Part shown: positions 46,618 through 54,991 of the stretch, piece after piece
Position numbering within the stretch: position 1 is the stretch's first letter
How the letters are laid out: each line of letters opens with the position of its first letter
Origin: Actinopolymorpha alba DSM 45243
GTDB taxonomy: Bacteria; Actinomycetota; Actinomycetes; Propionibacteriales; Actinopolymorphaceae
Reading direction: 5' to 3'
DNA: 64,000 bases
Assembly: GCF_000373925.1 (NCBI RefSeq)
Contig: NZ_KB892707.1
Location: 62,001 to 126,000, forward strand
The notes under the pieces: model-generated
Databases searched by the model: none
Seen by the model: the letters and a program-made list of their open reading frames with translations, nothing else
What the model was told of the DNA's origin: nothing
Made by a program: the position numbers and the translations under genes

Positions 46618-47278
46618 CGCCTCGCCCGCGTCCAAGCAGCTCACCCTCGCACCGGAACGCCTGGAACGCTGGCTGAACACCTTTCTCCAGCGGCACGGCG
46701 GCCCGGCCGCGGCGGATGATGCCGGCGGGTACGTCGCTGGGGCGGACGTTGTCACCGTCACGGCCGGCGACGGATCCCGTGCGGACTTCGAGGTGCCGTT
46801 TCCGCCGTTGACTGTCAATCCGGCCTTGCCGTACGGCGGGCTGCTCGCCCATGCGACCCGGGATCGGTGCGTCGGCGTGGTGCTGGTCCGGCTCGGTGGC
46901 TATGCCGCGGGGGTCTTCGAGGGGCGCCGGTTGGTCGCGTCGAAGGTCGGGTCGCGGTTGGTGCAGGGGCGATCTGCCGCCGGTGGTTGGTCGCAGCAAC
47001 GCTTCGCCCGGCGGCGCGAGAAGCAGGCGCGGGAGGCATTCGGGGCCGCCGCGGAGGTGGTGGCGAGGATCCTGCTGCCGCGGGCACCGTCGCTGGACGC
47101 GGTGGTGTTGGGCGGTGACCGGCGGGGGGTGACGCGGGTGATGGAGGACGCGCGGTTCGCGGCCCTACGTTCGCTCGTCTCCGGCCCGCACCTCACGGTG
47201 CCCGATCCGCGGCTCGCGGTGTTGGAACGCACGCCGGAGCAGTTCCGGGCGGTGCGGGTGCGCCTCGCCGAGACCTGA
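46574..47278 (+). CDS. Actinobacterial VLRF1-type release-factor homologue (peptidyl-tRNA hydrolase)
   Basis: Member of the eRF1-related VLRF1 superfamily, which includes Vms1. These proteins release stalled nascent chains from tRNA on ribosomes. The core motif KVGSRLVQGRSAAGGWSQQR followed by FARRREK (about residues 124-150) holds the conserved Gly-rich loop and the Gln residues that replace GGQ of classical release factors. 234 residues. The ATG at 46574 overlaps sufT; a GTG at 46595 is an alternative. The link to the suf operon may be only positional. Identification rests on the motif, so biochemical activity is inferred from the family. Confidence 0.8.
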   Translation: MTVASSCVPSASTSDASPASKQLTLAPERLERWLNTFLQRHGGPAAADDAGGYVAGADVVTVTAGDGSRADFEVPFPPLTVNPALPYGGLLAHATRDRCVGVVLVRLGGYAAGVFEGRRLVASKVGSRLVQGRSAAGGWSQQRFARRREKQAREAFGAAAEVVARILLPRAPSLDAVVLGGDRRGVTRVMEDARFAALRSLVSGPHLTVPDPRLAVLERTPEQFRAVRVRLAET

Positions 47279-47333
47279 GTCACGCCTCGTATTGGGATGC
47301 GGTCCGCGGCGGGTTCGTCGTACGTTATGCGGC

Positions 47334-47588
47334 GTGGCGGATCAGTCGGAGTTCCAGGGCGGCATTGCGGGCATCACGCTGGACTGCCGGCGGGCGGCAC
47401 CACTCGCGAGATTCTGGGCGGCCGCGCTGGGGTGGAAGGTCCGGCCGTGCGACCAGGCGCCTTTCGAAGAGCTGCTTTCGCTGGGTGCCAGCGTGGTTTC
47501 CCGACAGGATCGCTGGGTTGTTCTCGCCGATCCCGAAGGTAACGAATTCTGCGTCATGAACCCGCCGGTTGAATTGGCCGACGGCTAG
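47334..47588 (+). CDS. Short VOC (glyoxalase-like) protein
   Basis: A small (84-residue) protein with the ends of a glyoxalase-like VOC domain: ITLDCRRAAPLARFWAAALGWKV at the N-terminus and WVVLADPEGNEFCVMNPP at the C-terminus. Typical family members are near 115-120 residues; the central beta strands between GWKV and FEELLSLGA appear to be missing, so this is either an internally deleted paralogue or an unusually compact one. GTG start at 47334. A possible -10, TACGTT, ends about 10 bases upstream, which would give a leaderless or near-leaderless transcript. Confidence 0.65.
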   Translation: MADQSEFQGGIAGITLDCRRAAPLARFWAAALGWKVRPCDQAPFEELLSLGASVVSRQDRWVVLADPEGNEFCVMNPPVELADG

Positions 47589-47684
47589 CCGAAGATCGGC
47601 TCGCAAATAGCTCACTCTGCGCTTCCGTTCGTACGCGATTTCGCGGATCGGAACACGCATCCGGCCGTGAATCGTTGACTTCTC

Positions 47685-48314
47685 ATGATTCTGGACACGC
47701 GCCTTGCCCCCCGAGGGTTCGTGGATCTTCGACATCATCAGGTGAGCGGCCTGAACTATCCGTCGACCGCGCTCGTGCTCGTCGCGGGGATCCCAGGCGC
47801 GGGCAAGACCACTCTCCTCCGGCGGATGTTTGACGGTCGAGCCGGTGCGGCTCTGCCCACGCGTCACGGTGACGTCCGGATCGTCGACTCAGAGCAGACC
47901 CGCGAGCAGTGGCGGCCAGCGCTCGGCTGGTTGCCGTACTCCTGGTGGCGGCCAGCCATGCACGCCGCTCACCATCAGCGGGTCCGCGCCGCGATCCGGG
48001 CGGGCGGGCCGCTCGTCGTCCACGACTGCGGGACGCGCCCGTTCGTGCGCCGGACGATCGGTGCCCTGGCGGCGGCGCACAACCTCGATCTCCATCTGCT
48101 GCTGGTCGACGCGTCGCCCGCCGAGGCACTCATCGGGCAGGGCACGCGCGGCAGGCAGGTGCGGCTGGAACAGTTCGAGACGCACTGCCGCCGCTGGGAG
48201 GAACTCCTCGCGGCGGTCAAGGACAGCCCAGAACGCATGGTGCCGGGCGCGGTCTCGGCGGTGGTCATCAACCGGCAGGCGGCGAACCACCTGCGGACAC
48301 TGCGGTTCGGGTAG
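47685..48314 (+). CDS. P-loop ATP-binding protein (AAA_33/zeta-like kinase fold)
   Basis: A 209-residue P-loop NTPase with Walker A GIPGAGKTT at about residues 35-43. The downstream pattern (VHDCGTRPFVRRTIGALAAA, then LLLVDASPAEALIGQGTRGR) fits small-molecule kinases of the AAA_33 group. The substrate is unknown. The start could be the ATG at 47685 or the GTG at 47742, since the first 19 residues are not clearly conserved. No antitoxin-like gene is adjacent, so a toxin role is not supported. Convergent with tctA across a hairpin. Confidence 0.7.
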   Translation: MILDTRLAPRGFVDLRHHQVSGLNYPSTALVLVAGIPGAGKTTLLRRMFDGRAGAALPTRHGDVRIVDSEQTREQWRPALGWLPYSWWRPAMHAAHHQRVRAAIRAGGPLVVHDCGTRPFVRRTIGALAAAHNLDLHLLLVDASPAEALIGQGTRGRQVRLEQFETHCRRWEELLAAVKDSPERMVPGAVSAVVINRQAANHLRTLRFG

Positions 48315-48362
48315 CGCCTTCCGAAGCTGACCTCCGCCGAGTGACGGCGAGCTCGGTGAGAG

Positions 48363-48437
48363 GTCTCGCATAGTGAGCAACTCTCGAACCCGCTCAAGAT
48401 CATGTGGTCCGACTCGTTCTGGCTCACTATGCGAGAC
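48363..48437. terminator. Hairpin between convergent genes, holding repeat copy 2
   Basis: Perfect 16-bp arms GTCTCGCATAGTGAGC (48363-48378) and the complement at 48422-48437 flank a 43-base loop. The left arm and loop contain the 37-nt repeat (48367-48403) shared with 7106-7142. Its place between two gene ends suggests a bidirectional terminator, though no U-tract is present. Confidence 0.6.
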
Positions 48438-48473
48438 GGCGTCGCCTCGCATCGCGTACAGCCGGCTCGGGCG

Positions 48474-50021
48474 TCACCGGCGGGCGACGGGCTCGGCTGA
48501 ATCGTGGTCGGTGCTGACCCGCCGGCGGCGGAGCGCGGATAGCAACAACGGCAGCAGGACCAGTGCCGCCATCAGTGCGAGCAGGACGACCGACGCGCCA
48601 CGTTCGAAGAAGATCGCCGGGCTGCCGTGCGAAATGATCAGGGTCTGCCGCAGCGTCTGCTCGGCAACCGGGCCGAGCACGACCGCGATGACGAGGGCCG
48701 CCGGCGACATGCCGTACCTTCGCATGAAGAACCCAAGAATCCCGCAACCCAACATCACCGCCACCTCGACCATCGAGCCGTTCACGGTGTAGGTGCCGAA
48801 GGCGCACAACACGATGATGATCGGGGCGAGGATATGAAAGGGTACCCGCGCGATGCTGGCGAACAACGGAATGCAGAAGACGTTGACCAGCAGCAGCATC
48901 GCGTTCCCGAGATACATACTGGCGATGAGGCCCCAGGCGAATTCTGGGTTCTGTTCCATGAGCAAGGGTCCCGGCTGCAGGCCCCACATCAGAAAGCCAC
49001 CGAGGAGAATGGCGGTCGACGCCGATCCTGGAATTCCGAGGGTCAGCAGCGGCACCATGGCACCGGCGGAGGCGCCGTTGTTGGCGGCCTCGGGGCCGAC
49101 CAGCCCGGCCATCGCGCCTTTACCGAACTTCTGGGGAGTTTTCGAAACCGCCTTCTCCACGCTGTACGACATCAGCGACGCCACGGTGGCTCCGGCGCCG
49201 GGTGCGGTGCCGACCAGGAACCCCAGCAGTGAGCCGCGCAGCATCGGCCCACGGGATTCGCGCAGGTCTTTCCGAGTGGGCCAGAAACCCCGCTCGCGCG
49301 CCTTCACCGCGAAGTAGCCGAGCTTTTCGAGGTGTCCGCCGCGATAAACCGAATACAGCACCTCGCCGACACCGAACAATCCGATCGCGACCGGAATGAA
49401 GTCGATCCCGTTGATGAGTTCAGGTGACCCGAAGGTGTACCGCTGCGCCCCACCTCCCACGTCAACGCCGACGGTGGCGATGGCAAAGCCGATCAGGGCG
49501 GACAGAGCGCCGAGCAGGCGGTTGCGCCCGATCACGACGATGAGGGTGAGGAGCCCCGCGACCACCAGGAGAAAGAGTTCCGGTGGCCCGAAGCTCGTGG
49601 CGACCGCCGCCATCGCCGGTGCGGCGAGGGTGATCAGGATCGTGCCGATCGTGCCCGCCACGAACGACGCCACCGCCGCCATCACCAGTGCGGGACCGGC
49701 GCGGCCCTGCCGGGCAAGGGGAAACCCGTCAAAGGTGCTCGCCACCGTCGCGGACTCGCCGGGGGTGTTGATGAGGACCGACGTGATCGTCCCGCCGTAC
49801 ATCGCGCCGTAGTAGATCGCGGCCAGCATCACGATCGCGCCGGTGGGGTCAAGGTCGAAGGTGAGGGGGAGGAGGATGGCGATCCCGGCGGAGGGCCCGA
49901 GCCCCGGCATGACACCGATCACCATGCCGACAAGAACGCCGAGCGCGAGCAGGAGCAGGTTTTCGGGGCTCAACACCGTCGCGATACCGGTGCCGAGATG
50001 GTTGAGGATGTCCACGTACAC
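48474..50021 (-). CDS. tctA: Tripartite tricarboxylate transporter, large membrane subunit TctA
   Basis: Twelve-helix membrane subunit (515 residues) of a TTT-family carboxylate importer. Diagnostic stretches are GVMPGLGPSAGIAILLPLTF, YYGAMYGGTITSVLINTPGE, GTAPGAGATVASLMSYSVEK and LTLGIPGSASTAILLGGFLMWG. It carries the substrate in with cations after delivery by TctC. GTG start at 50021. Last gene of the operon CoA-transferase, crotonase, tctC, tctB, tctA. The C-terminal tail is short and basic. Confidence 0.95.
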   Translation of the reverse strand: MYVDILNHLGTGIATVLSPENLLLLALGVLVGMVIGVMPGLGPSAGIAILLPLTFDLDPTGAIVMLAAIYYGAMYGGTITSVLINTPGESATVASTFDGFPLARQGRAGPALVMAAVASFVAGTIGTILITLAAPAMAAVATSFGPPELFLLVVAGLLTLIVVIGRNRLLGALSALIGFAIATVGVDVGGGAQRYTFGSPELINGIDFIPVAIGLFGVGEVLYSVYRGGHLEKLGYFAVKARERGFWPTRKDLRESRGPMLRGSLLGFLVGTAPGAGATVASLMSYSVEKAVSKTPQKFGKGAMAGLVGPEAANNGASAGAMVPLLTLGIPGSASTAILLGGFLMWGLQPGPLLMEQNPEFAWGLIASMYLGNAMLLLVNVFCIPLFASIARVPFHILAPIIIVLCAFGTYTVNGSMVEVAVMLGCGILGFFMRRYGMSPAALVIAVVLGPVAEQTLRQTLIISHGSPAIFFERGASVVLLALMAALVLLPLLLSALRRRRVSTDHDSAEPVARR

Positions 50022-50048
50022 CCTTCCGTTCTCGGTCGGGATCTGGCC

Positions 50049-50501
50049 TCACAACAACCCGGTTGGAAGCTTGGCATTCAGGAGAAGGTCGAACAACGCG
50101 TAGAGCGCGAGGGGTATGCCGATTCCGAGCGCGATATTCGGCACCACGGAACGCCGGTTGAATAACGTCAACGTGCCAACCAGAAAGGCGCTCGCCGCCA
50201 CCAGTGCACCGAGAGTCGTAAGGAGAACGAAGAAGCCCACGAGGCCCACCGCCACGAGGGCGAACGCCTTCGGGTGGCGTACCGAATCGGCTCCTTCCGT
50301 GGACCCGGACCCACCCCGCACCAGGGCGACCAGGCAGACCACGAAGGCCACAACGCCGATGATTCGCGGAAAGAAACCCGGCCCGATTCCACCTGACGGC
50401 GTACGCCAGGCCATCCCGAAAGCGAGTCCGGTGTAGAGCGCCAACACGAGGGCGACGACCCCGAAGAAGAGCGGGCGGCTGCGTCGCCGTACCTCGCTCA
50501 T
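50049..50501 (-). CDS. tctB: Tripartite tricarboxylate transporter, small membrane subunit TctB
   Basis: A 150-residue, four-helix membrane protein of the TctB/DUF1468 family. It starts MSEVRRRSRPLFFGVVALVLA and has the typical GIGPGFFPRIIGVVAFVV stretch and a C-terminal ALYALFDLLLNAKLP. The ATG at 50501 overlaps the tctC stop as ATGA. It assembles with TctA. 27 bp separate it from tctA. Confidence 0.93.
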   Translation of the reverse strand: MSEVRRRSRPLFFGVVALVLALYTGLAFGMAWRTPSGGIGPGFFPRIIGVVAFVVCLVALVRGGSGSTEGADSVRHPKAFALVAVGLVGFFVLLTTLGALVAASAFLVGTLTLFNRRSVVPNIALGIGIPLALYALFDLLLNAKLPTGLL

Positions 50502-51490
50502 ATCGCGCCCCGCTCTTTGAGGATGCGCTCGAACTCCTCGCTGGTCTCGTCGAGGAACGTCGTGAAGTCGTCCCCCCACCGCAGATCCTCAACCAGGTCG
50601 TTGGCCACGAGATAGTCCTGCCACCGCTTGGTCTGGACGACCTTGCGCATGGTCTTGATCCACCAGTCCCGCACCTCGCGGGACACACCGGGCGGCAGGA
50701 TGAGGCCGCGCGGCATCGTGGGGAGATCGGTGTAACCCAGGGACTCACCTGTCGGAACGTCGGGCAGCTTCGACAGCGACTCCCGACCCGTGAACAGCAA
50801 CGGCACCATGTCGCCGGACTCGACCTGCCCCATCACCTCGCCAGGGTTGGAGACCAGCGCCTCCAGGGCGCCCGAGGTCAGGGCGGTCAGGAGTTGACCC
50901 TCCTCGTCGAAGGGCACGTAGTCAGTCTTGTAGCCGGCTTTGGTGGACAACAGGTCGTGGAGGATGAAGTCGACGTTGACGGTGCCGATACCGCCGACCG
51001 CCACGGTGCCCTTCTTCTTCGCGTGGGCGACCCATTCCTGCCAGCTGGCGATGCCGGACTTCTTGGTGACGACGAACAACGCGGCGTCAGCGGCGAACAA
51101 CCCGACCGTCGTGAAGTCCTTGTACGTCCATCCCGTGTCGGATTCCAACGGCGTGGTGATGAACGACCCCGACGTGGTGGAGATGACGTACGGATCGCCC
51201 TTCTTCTTGAAGAGGTAACCCCAGCCGGTCGCACCGCTGCCGCCCTCGCGGTTTTGCACCGCGATGTTCTTGGGGTAAAGCTTTTCCTTCTCGAGGATGT
51301 CGACGATGGTGCGCGCCATGATGTCGTTGCCACCACCTGGACCGAACGCCACGGTCCAGTCCAGGTTTTCCGAGGGATACTCGGATGCGTCCTGACCGGA
51401 GTCGCCGCCGTCGTTTTGTCCACACGCGGTGACGGACGCGAGAACCGCTGCTGTCAGTGCGATGAACCGTCTCCTCGGATGCACCTGCAT
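50498..51490 (-). CDS. tctC: Tripartite tricarboxylate transporter, solute-binding lipoprotein TctC (Bug family)
   Basis: Extracytoplasmic receptor of 330 residues, exported and lipid-anchored through the cysteine in LASVTACGQ (residue 23). The Bug fold shows as WTVAFGPGGGNDIMAR, NREGGSGATGWGYL, VAVGGIGTVNVDFILHDLL and PTMPRGLILPPGVS. Bug proteins mostly bind carboxylates or dicarboxylates. A strong ribosome-binding site (GAAGGAGG) precedes the ATG. A 117-bp gap to the crotonase gene might hold an internal promoter, but the orientation and context point to one operon. Confidence 0.95.
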   Translation of the reverse strand: MQVHPRRRFIALTAAVLASVTACGQNDGGDSGQDASEYPSENLDWTVAFGPGGGNDIMARTIVDILEKEKLYPKNIAVQNREGGSGATGWGYLFKKKGDPYVISTTSGSFITTPLESDTGWTYKDFTTVGLFAADAALFVVTKKSGIASWQEWVAHAKKKGTVAVGGIGTVNVDFILHDLLSTKAGYKTDYVPFDEEGQLLTALTSGALEALVSNPGEVMGQVESGDMVPLLFTGRESLSKLPDVPTGESLGYTDLPTMPRGLILPPGVSREVRDWWIKTMRKVVQTKRWQDYLVANDLVEDLRWGDDFTTFLDETSEEFERILKERGAI

Positions 51491-51607
51491 CTTCGCCTCC
51501 TTCTTCCGGCCCCGTCACCGGAATCTGGCTGACAGTGTCTCCGATCCCTCGAAGCCATTGGCAAGCTGTCGGCCAAGCCGCTGGCTCCGCGCCCAGGGCG
51601 GTGCCGG

Positions 51608-52384
51608 CTACCCGAAGCGAGGTGGGCGTTTCTCGAGGAACGCGCGGACTCCTTCGGCGTAGTCGGAGGTGTCGAAGGAGGAGTTTCGCAGGCCCGTCGT
51701 GACCGCGTCCTCGGCGGACTGCCCGGCCATGATCCGGTTGACGATGGTCTTGGCGGCCCGAACGCTGAACTGCGCCCGGGTCGTGAGGAGGTGCGCGAAG
51801 TCGTAGGTGAGCTTCTCGAGTTCGTCGACGGTGGTGGTTTCGTCAACCAGGCCGAGGCGGAGCGCGTCGTCGGCGGCCAGCTGCTGCCCCGACATGAGGA
51901 TCCATTTCGCGCGCGAGGGCCCCACGAGATCGACCAGCCGCTTGGTGGACTCCAGGCTGTAGACGAGCCCGAGCTTGGCGGGTGTGATCGCCATCCGGGT
52001 GCGTTCGTCGCCGAACCGCAGGTCCGCCGCGAGAGCCAGCCCGCACCCGCCGCCGATGCAGTAGCCGTGAATCATCGCGATCGTGGGTTTGCTGAGTCCT
52101 TCGAGGGCGCGTTCGGCCGCGGCGACCCGGTCGTTGTAGGCACGCGCGCTGGTGGCGTTGCCGCGTACCTCCTCGAACTCACGGATGTCGGCACCAGACG
52201 CGAACGCCTTGTCACCGGCGCCCCTGAGTACGACCGCCTTCACCGCGTCGTCGGCCTCGAGGTCCGCGAGCAGTGCGGGCAGCGCGGTGTACATGCCGAG
52301 CGTGATGGCGTTGTGGGTCGCCGGACGGTTGAGAACGACGGTCGCGACGGAGCCGTCGCGGTCAACAAGGAGATCGTCGGTCAC
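51608..52384 (-). CDS. Crotonase-fold enzyme, probable acyl-CoA decarboxylase-like
   Basis: 258-residue crotonase superfamily member. The oxyanion-hole stretches KAFASGADIREF and HGYCIGGGCGLALAADLRF are intact. Both glutamates needed for hydration are missing: position 115 is Gly where hydratases have Glu (GGGCE), and the later QPE reads TPA. In their place T134 and Y142, in ITPAKLGLVYS, match the spacing of the Thr/Tyr pair of methylmalonyl-CoA decarboxylase (ScpB); the His of that enzyme is not conserved. So it should not be called a hydratase; decarboxylation of a malonyl-type CoA ester is my inference. GTG start overlapping the CoA-transferase stop. Confidence 0.85.
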   Translation of the reverse strand: MTDDLLVDRDGSVATVVLNRPATHNAITLGMYTALPALLADLEADDAVKAVVLRGAGDKAFASGADIREFEEVRGNATSARAYNDRVAAAERALEGLSKPTIAMIHGYCIGGGCGLALAADLRFGDERTRMAITPAKLGLVYSLESTKRLVDLVGPSRAKWILMSGQQLAADDALRLGLVDETTTVDELEKLTYDFAHLLTTRAQFSVRAAKTIVNRIMAGQSAEDAVTTGLRNSSFDTSDYAEGVRAFLEKRPPRFG

Positions 52385-53631
52385 GCTTCCACACCTGCCT
52401 TGTCGGGCTGGACCTGCCGGCTGGGTTGGAGTTCGGGGTGGGCGTCGAAGGCGATGCTGTCGGCGAACATCGCCTCGATCTCGTCGTTGGACAGGCCGGC
52501 TTCGGAGAGCACCTGCGCGGTGTGCTGACCGAGCCAGGGCGCCGGTCCGCGGACCTGGACGTCGAACTGGCTGAACTTCGTGGGCGGGGCGATGGTGTGC
52601 ATGGGACCGATGATGGGGTGTTCGACGTCCACCACCATGCCGCGGGCGCGCACGTGGGGATCCTGCAGGGCCTGGTCGTAGGTGAGGACCGGCCCGCCGG
52701 GCACACCGGCGCGGTCGAGCGCGGCGATCCACTCCTGCGTGGGACGCGTCATGGTGAGGGCCTCGATCTCGCGCTCGAGTTCGTCGATGTGGTCCATCCG
52801 GTCAGGCAGCGTACGGAAGCGTGGATCGGTCAGCCATTCCGGGCGGTCCAGCACTCCCGTGACAAGGCGTTCCCACAGCCGGTCGTTGTTGGCGCCGATC
52901 GTGACGTAGCCGTCTGAGGTGCGGTACGCCTGGTACGGCGTCGAACGCCGGTGCCGGGTGCCGGTCGGCTCCGGGATCTCCCCGCTGCCGAAATAGGCGC
53001 CGGACTCCCAGACGGTCCAGGCCAGACCGGCGTCCACCAGCGAGATGTCGATGTACTGTCCTTCGCCCGTACGGCGGCGAACGAGTTCGGCGGCCAGGAT
53101 GGAATACGCGGCGGTGGTCCCGGCGGCGATGTCGTTGATGGCGATCCCCACCTTGGCGGGCCGCCCGTCAGGATGGCCGGTCATACGGAGAAAGCCGACG
53201 GCGCCCTGCGCCATGATGTCGAACCCCGGCCGGTCGCGATAAGGACCGGTCTGGCCGAACCCACTGATCGAGCAGTAGAGAATGTCGGGCCGCCGCACGC
53301 GCAGGCTGTCGTAGTCGATACCCAACCGCTTGACCACACCTGGCCGGAAGTTCTCGATGACGAGATCGGCGTTCTCGGCCAGGCGGAGAAATGCCTCCTT
53401 GCCGCGATGGGATTTCAGGTCGAGTGACACGCTGCGCTTGCTGCGGTTGGGCATCGCGAACGGATAGCTCTCGCCGTTGACCTGCGGAGCGAGCCGGCGG
53501 GAGTCGTCGCCGGTGATCGGCTGCTCGACCTTGATGACGTCGGCGCCGAGTTCGGCGAGCACCATCGTGCAGTAGGGGCCGGAAAGGAATCGCGTCAGAT
53601 CGAGGACCCGGAAATCGTCGAGGGGCAACAT
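52381..53631 (-). CDS. CaiB/BaiF family (class III) CoA-transferase
   Basis: Moves CoA between acyl groups through an aspartyl intermediate. The catalytic Asp is D200 in DISLVDAGLAW. Family landmarks are DLTRFLSGPYCTMVLAELGADVIKVE, NRSKRSVSLDLKS, VIENFRPGVVKRLGIDY and FGQTGPYRDRPGFDIMAQG. The ATG at 53631 gives 416 residues. First gene of the operon that continues with the crotonase and tctCBA, suggesting it activates the imported carboxylate. Divergent from the IclR regulator across an 83-bp gap. Confidence 0.92.
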   Translation of the reverse strand: MLPLDDFRVLDLTRFLSGPYCTMVLAELGADVIKVEQPITGDDSRRLAPQVNGESYPFAMPNRSKRSVSLDLKSHRGKEAFLRLAENADLVIENFRPGVVKRLGIDYDSLRVRRPDILYCSISGFGQTGPYRDRPGFDIMAQGAVGFLRMTGHPDGRPAKVGIAINDIAAGTTAAYSILAAELVRRRTGEGQYIDISLVDAGLAWTVWESGAYFGSGEIPEPTGTRHRRSTPYQAYRTSDGYVTIGANNDRLWERLVTGVLDRPEWLTDPRFRTLPDRMDHIDELEREIEALTMTRPTQEWIAALDRAGVPGGPVLTYDQALQDPHVRARGMVVDVEHPIIGPMHTIAPPTKFSQFDVQVRGPAPWLGQHTAQVLSEAGLSNDEIEAMFADSIAFDAHPELQPSRQVQPDKAGVEA

Positions 53632-53678
53632 CGCCGGCCTTCCCGCTGCGAGCGCAATTACCACGAAGTGGGATAACA

Positions 53679-53693
53679 TCCTGTAATTCAGGA
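53679..53693. promoter_or_regulatory. Candidate IclR operator
   Basis: TCCTG-TAATT-CAGGA is an inverted repeat in the 83-bp gap between the CoA-transferase gene and the IclR gene. Size and AT-rich centre suit an IclR-family site controlling both divergent promoters. Assignment is by position only. Confidence 0.55.
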
Positions 53694-53714
53694 AACACTA
53701 GGCAGGGAGACCGG

Positions 53715-54608
53715 GTGAGGTCAACGCATCGCCAGATTCCGAATGCGGCCGGTGGTGTTCAGGAGACGGCTGCCAGTGGCGAAACCGCCGAGCTTCCGGG
53801 GCGTCGGCGTGGGGTGCAGTCCATTGACCGTGCGGTCACGATCCTGCGGTGTTTCGATTCCCGACGGCCAGAGCTCGGCATCAGTGACATCGCGCGGATG
53901 ACCGGCCTGTCGACGAGCACCACGCACCGGTTGCTGGCCGCCCTGCAGGACAACGGTTTGGTACGCCAGACCCGCGACCGCCGGTACGCCCTCGGCCCGC
54001 TGCTCGTGCAGCTGGCCCGCAGCGGCGCCGTACCCACCACCGTCCGCGAGGCGGCGCTCCCCGCCATGCATCGCCTTCGCGATGACGTGGACGAGACCAT
54101 CGGTCTGCACGTGCTGCTGCCGACCCGCGAGCGAGCGGTCATCGACCAGGTCGAGAGCCGGCAGCCGCTACGTCGCACCTACACCGAGTTCGGCGCGCCG
54201 ATCCCGTTGCCGTTGGGCGCTCCGGGTAAGGCCCTACTGGCGTACCTTCCCCACGACATGCAGGAGACGGTCCTCGCCCAGCCGATTCCGGCGGCCACCC
54301 CCAGCACGCCCACCGACCCGGCGTCGCTGCGGGCGCAGCTGGTCGAGATCCGCCGGCACAACATCGCGATGTCGTACTCCGAACGCACCTCGGGAATCCA
54401 CACCATCGCCTCGGTGATCTTCGACGGCGCTGACCTTCCGGTCGCGTCCATCAGTATTTCCGCGCCCGCCGTCCGGATGTCCGACGAACGCATGCGGGAG
54501 CTCGGCCCGCGGGTCGCGACGGCTGCCTGGTCGATCTCGGAGGCGCTCGGTGCGACCCGCGACGGTGTGTTCGCCCAGATCACCGTCGCGGGTCTGCCGT
54601 CTGAGTAG
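53715..54608 (+). CDS. IclR-family transcriptional regulator
   Basis: 297-residue regulator. The N-terminal winged helix (about residues 35-100) carries the HTH LGISDIARMTGLSTSTTHRLLAAL, and the C-terminal IclR effector domain includes LPLGAPGKALLAYLP and AMSYSERTSGIHTIASVIFDG. The ~35-residue N-terminal lead is unconserved, so a later start is possible; the GTG at 53715 follows GGCAGGGAGA. It probably senses a small acid or its CoA-pathway intermediate and controls the divergent CoA-transferase-crotonase-tctCBA operon. Control of the downstream esterase is possible too. Confidence 0.9.
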   Translation: MRSTHRQIPNAAGGVQETAASGETAELPGRRRGVQSIDRAVTILRCFDSRRPELGISDIARMTGLSTSTTHRLLAALQDNGLVRQTRDRRYALGPLLVQLARSGAVPTTVREAALPAMHRLRDDVDETIGLHVLLPTRERAVIDQVESRQPLRRTYTEFGAPIPLPLGAPGKALLAYLPHDMQETVLAQPIPAATPSTPTDPASLRAQLVEIRRHNIAMSYSERTSGIHTIASVIFDGADLPVASISISAPAVRMSDERMRELGPRVATAAWSISEALGATRDGVFAQITVAGLPSE

Positions 54609-54991
54609 CAGTAGCGTCAGACTCCGGTGGCCACACGCGGATCGCCGCAGGCTTGTGGGGTCCGCTCCGCGGGCGGCTCTCGTGCGGGTCGATGACTGAC
54701 CGCCGACGGCCTCGCGTGACCGTCTTGGACCACGGCCGGCCAAGCCGCCGCCGGTGCCCGTGGTGCTGACCACAGAAGCGTAGACCGGTCTCGACGCCGG
54801 GCGCGTCCGCCGATCGGCGATACCACCCGCTACTTCCGTAGAGGTACGCCGGCACGCACCTGCATCCCACGGTGTAGCGGAAACAGCCTTCTCCCGCGCG
54901 ATGCCCGTACGCCGCCTTCGCGGACACCATCGAGGGGTCAGTGCGTACCCGAGCGCCCGAAGCGCCATGCGTACCCGAAGGAGTGGCAACC
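54609..54991. other. Gap between iclR-type gene and small ORF
   Basis: 383 bp with no gene I can support. Short frames exist on the minus strand but have no recognisable domain and look like composition artefacts. GCGTACCCGA occurs twice within 30 bases just before the small ORF, and a promoter for the small ORF and esterase must lie here. Confidence 0.35.

Noticed and set aside
47685-48314. Zeta-type toxin of a toxin-antitoxin pair
   Set aside because: The P-loop fold is similar, but there is no adjacent antitoxin-like gene and the length and motifs fit a general AAA_33 protein better.
51608-52384. Enoyl-CoA hydratase
   Set aside because: The fold is right, but both catalytic glutamates are replaced, so the specific hydratase label is not supported.
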